Below, piece after piece: positions 61,596-64,000 of a stretch of 64,000 nt of DNA. Where the stretch lies: NCBI RefSeq assembly GCF_900149705.1, contig NZ_LT703001.1:1984001-2048000 (forward strand), given 5' to 3'. Origin of the DNA: Sphingorhabdus sp. Alg231-15. Lineage in GTDB: Bacteria; Pseudomonadota; Alphaproteobacteria; Sphingomonadales; Sphingomonadaceae. The position numbers were made by a program, and so were the translations under genes. Each line of letters begins with the position of its first letter. Within the stretch, counting starts at the first letter, position 1. The notes under the pieces are model-generated. The model saw only the letters and a program-made list of their open reading frames with translations, did no database searches and was not told the DNA's origin.

Positions 61596-62972
61596 TTAAC
61601 ATTCCACCAGATTGACTGCGAGACCGCCCTGCGATGTTTCCTTGTAACGCTCGCTCATATCCAAACCGGTTTTGCGCATTGTTTCGATCACTTCGTCCAG
61701 GCTCACCCGGTGCGTACCGTCGCCCATGATCGCAAGGCGGGCCGCTTCGATCGCTTTGACAGCGCCGACAGCATTGCGTTCGATACACGGCACTTGCACC
61801 AACCCAGCGACCGGATCGCACGTCAGTCCGAGATTATGCTCCATACCGATCTCGGCCGCATTCTCGACCTGTAAGGGCGTGCCACCCCATGCCGCTGTCA
61901 GGCCAGCCGCTGCCATCGAACAGGCGACGCCAACCTCGCCCTGACAACCCACTTCAGCCCCTGAAATGGACGCATTTTCCTTGAACAACGACCCGATGGC
62001 TGCGGCGGTCAGCAGAAACTTTTCGATACCTTCAACATCTGCCTTCGGGGAAAAGCGCTCGTAAAAACGGAGCACAGACGGCACGATACCTGCTGCCCCA
62101 TTGGTCGGTGCGGTAACCACTTTGCCGCCAGCGGCATTTTCCTCATTCACGGCCAGAGCCCAAAGATTCACCCAGTCGAGGACGGTCAGCGGATCAGACA
62201 GCGCCCGTTCTTGCCGCTCCATCAAGCGAGCATGGATCAGGGGCGCCCGGCGTTTCACTTTCAGGCCTCCGGGCAAGATCCCTTCGGACCGGATGCCGCG
62301 ATCAATACATTGTGACATCGCATCGGCAATCTCCCGGATGCCCGCGCTGATCTCTTCGTCGGATTTGGCGGCGCGTTCGTTGTTGCGCATGATGTCCGCG
62401 ATGCACAGGCCTTTGGTCTTGGCGATATCGAGGAGATCGGCGCCTGAACAGAAAGGATGCGGCACGTCCCACAGACCGTTTTCGGGATCATTCGCTCCAA
62501 TCTGATCCTCATCCAATATCGCGCCACCACCGACCGAATAATAGACACGGCTCGCCAGTTCCTCCCCATCCTTGAAGACCGTGAAGCGCATTGCGTTAGA
62601 GTGAAAATCCAGGCGCTTACGTTGATCAAAAATTACATCAACCTCTTCATCAAAGCCGATATCCTGCTTGCCATCAAGGCTGATCCGCGCCCGCGATCTG
62701 ATCTGGTCGACCAGAGCATCGGCGGCATCCGGTTCGATATTATCCGGCACCTGTCCGGACAGGCCCAACAAGATCGCACGGTCAGTCGCGTGGCCTTTAC
62801 CGGTTAGGGCAAGTGAACCGAACAATTTCGTTTCAACACGCGTGACTTGACCGAGCAGCGACTGATCGGCCAGCCGCGCCACAAAATTGGCCGCCGCTGA
62901 CATCGGTCCCATAGTGTGAGAACTGGACGGTCCGACACCAATTTTGAACAGCTCAAATGTGCTAGCAACCAT
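61596..62972 (-). CDS. sdaA: L-serine ammonia-lyase (iron-sulfur dependent)
   Basis: A 458-residue single-chain L-serine dehydratase. FKIGVGPSSSHTMGPMSAA begins the beta domain; the [4Fe-4S] cysteines are in SGAEVGCQGEVGVACSMAAA and LTCDPVAGLVQVPCIERN. It converts L-serine to pyruvate and ammonia. The start at 62972 is six bases after the DUF885 gene, so they are co-transcribed. Confidence 0.96.
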   Translation of the reverse strand: MVASTFELFKIGVGPSSSHTMGPMSAAANFVARLADQSLLGQVTRVETKLFGSLALTGKGHATDRAILLGLSGQVPDNIEPDAADALVDQIRSRARISLDGKQDIGFDEEVDVIFDQRKRLDFHSNAMRFTVFKDGEELASRVYYSVGGGAILDEDQIGANDPENGLWDVPHPFCSGADLLDIAKTKGLCIADIMRNNERAAKSDEEISAGIREIADAMSQCIDRGIRSEGILPGGLKVKRRAPLIHARLMERQERALSDPLTVLDWVNLWALAVNEENAAGGKVVTAPTNGAAGIVPSVLRFYERFSPKADVEGIEKFLLTAAAIGSLFKENASISGAEVGCQGEVGVACSMAAAGLTAAWGGTPLQVENAAEIGMEHNLGLTCDPVAGLVQVPCIERNAVGAVKAIEAARLAIMGDGTHRVSLDEVIETMRKTGLDMSERYKETSQGGLAVNLVEC

Positions 62973-62978
62973 GGCCTG

Positions 62979-64000
62979 TTAAGACTTTTTCGTCGCAGCT
63001 ATCCATTGGTCAACCATCGTCTCCAATATGCTCAAAGGCACCGAACCACCGCCGAGCACTGTGTCATGGAAACCTCTGATGTCGAAATCATCGCCAAGCT
63101 CTTTTTTCGCCTTGGCGCGCAGTTCCTGAATTTTCAGCATCCCGATCTTATAGCTCGTGGCTTGCGCTGGCATCACCAGATAACGGCGGACTTCGCTACG
63201 CACCGCTGTTTCCGGAATCGGCGAATTGGCGAGGAAATATTCGACCACTTTTTCCTCGCTCCAACCCTTGGTATGCAGGCCGGTATCGACCACAAGTCGG
63301 ATCGCGCGCCAGATTTCCGTCGTCAGTCGGCCAAAATCGGAATAGGGGTCTTCATAAGCACCCATTTCTTTCGACAATAGCTCGGAATAGAGCGCCCATC
63401 CTTCGCCAAAGGCCGGAATATAGCCGCCCTGCGCGCGGAATTTCGGAATGCCCGTGAGTTCCTGCGCAATCGAGCTTTGCATATGGTGGCCGGGATTGCC
63501 TTCATGATAGGCGATCACCTCCAGGCTGTGGATCGGCATCGCACGCATGTCAGACAGATGCGCATAATAGGTTCCGGGGCGTGTCCCGTCCGGTGTGCCC
63601 GGCCGGTAATGCTGGGCCGCGCCGTCTTGTTCGCGGAAAGGCTCCACCCGCTTCACCACCAAATCGGCTTTCGGCAGGGTTCCGAAAAAGTCGGGCAAGC
63701 GTGTTTTGATGAACGCCAAATGCTTTTCGGCGGTATCAATATAGTCCTGCGCGCCCTTGTCATCTTCGGAGAAATAGAATTGGTCATCTTCGCGCAGGAA
63801 GGTGAAGAAGGCTTGCAGGTCGCCATCAAACTTCACCTTGTCCTTGATCGCTTCCATCTCGCTGCGAATACGCGCGACTTCCGAAAGGCCAATATTGTGA
63901 ATCGCCTCCGCCGTCAGATCGGTCGTCGTCTGATTGGCGAGGCGGTAATCATAGAAAGCTTCGCCATTGGGCAGTTCGGAAACACCAAAAGGCGCTTCTT
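62979..64000 (-). CDS. DUF885 family metallopeptidase-like protein, C-terminal part
   Basis: The gene runs off the right edge; the frame is open to the end of the window, giving 340 residues of a protein usually near 600. The zinc-type motif HEGNPGHHMQ (in VIAYHEGNPGHHMQ) is the DUF885 hallmark, followed by FGEGWALYSELLSKEMGAY. Members behave like zinc peptidases, often secreted, but few are characterised. The N-terminus, and any signal peptide, lies outside the window. Confidence 0.9.
   Translation of the reverse strand, partial: EAPFGVSELPNGEAFYDYRLANQTTTDLTAEAIHNIGLSEVARIRSEMEAIKDKVKFDGDLQAFFTFLREDDQFYFSEDDKGAQDYIDTAEKHLAFIKTRLPDFFGTLPKADLVVKRVEPFREQDGAAQHYRPGTPDGTRPGTYYAHLSDMRAMPIHSLEVIAYHEGNPGHHMQSSIAQELTGIPKFRAQGGYIPAFGEGWALYSELLSKEMGAYEDPYSDFGRLTTEIWRAIRLVVDTGLHTKGWSEEKVVEYFLANSPIPETAVRSEVRRYLVMPAQATSYKIGMLKIQELRAKAKKELGDDFDIRGFHDTVLGGGSVPLSILETMVDQWIAATKKS

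Overview
The window is chromosomal DNA from an alphaproteobacterium, most likely a sphingomonad (order Sphingomonadales). The evidence is a PEPxxWA-type C-terminal sorting signal, a MucR/Ros regulator, a small secreted protein of the CC_3452 type, an alphaproteobacterial type of RpoB and RpoC, and many outer-membrane and oxidoreductase genes of kinds common in that order. Base composition is moderate and fairly even, and genes are tightly packed, often with ATGA overlaps. I see no rRNA or tRNA genes, CRISPR array, intact insertion sequence or prophage. Both ends cut a gene: msrA at the left and a DUF885 peptidase at the right.

Layout. 1-6.9 kb: msrA end, galU, a small lipoprotein, an M48 peptidase with LysE exporter, a LysR regulator divergent from pirin and wrbA, and a PEP-CTERM protein. 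7.1-15.9 kb: rpoC and rpoB on the minus strand, with a good promoter of their own. 16.1-28.9 kb: accessory genes lying between rpoB and rplL. These are a set of uncharacterised membrane proteins with an XRE regulator, a TetR/carotenoid-oxygenase group, an SDR, a histidine-box hydroxylase or desaturase coupled to a tiny membrane protein, a GGDEF-EAL protein, a PagL-like protein, and MarR with an S41 peptidase. 28.9-32.3 kb: rplL, rplJ with a structured leader, and the (p)ppGpp enzyme. 32.5-40.4 kb: regulators (HxlR, LytS/LytTR pair, MucR), an HD protein, tadA, rpmB, a phytase-like esterase, and the 3-oxoacid CoA-transferase genes scoAB.

40.9-54.0 kb is a galactoside catabolic locus. It has a TonB-dependent receptor, a GH36 alpha-galactosidase, a sodium/sugar symporter, KDPGal aldolase, a GntR regulator, an SMP-30 lactonase, DgoK kinase, an IlvD/EDD dehydratase and a galactose 1-dehydrogenase. 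Together these make a complete oxidative (De Ley-Doudoroff) route from alpha-galactosides to pyruvate and glyceraldehyde 3-phosphate. Two related 16-bp palindromes sit in its two divergent promoter regions. 54.0-57.3 kb is a MacAB-type efflux system. 57.4-64 kb carries a DJ-1/PfpI protein, an MFS transporter, and a minus-strand run of peptidase, L-serine dehydratase, metallo-hydrolase and oxidoreductase.

The points most worth a second look are the physical and transcriptional split of rplJL from rpoBC, the regulator-linked membrane-protein cluster at 16-18.5 kb, the galactose locus with its paired palindromes, and several start codons covered by palindromic operators. I did not find a clearly new defence or mobile system.
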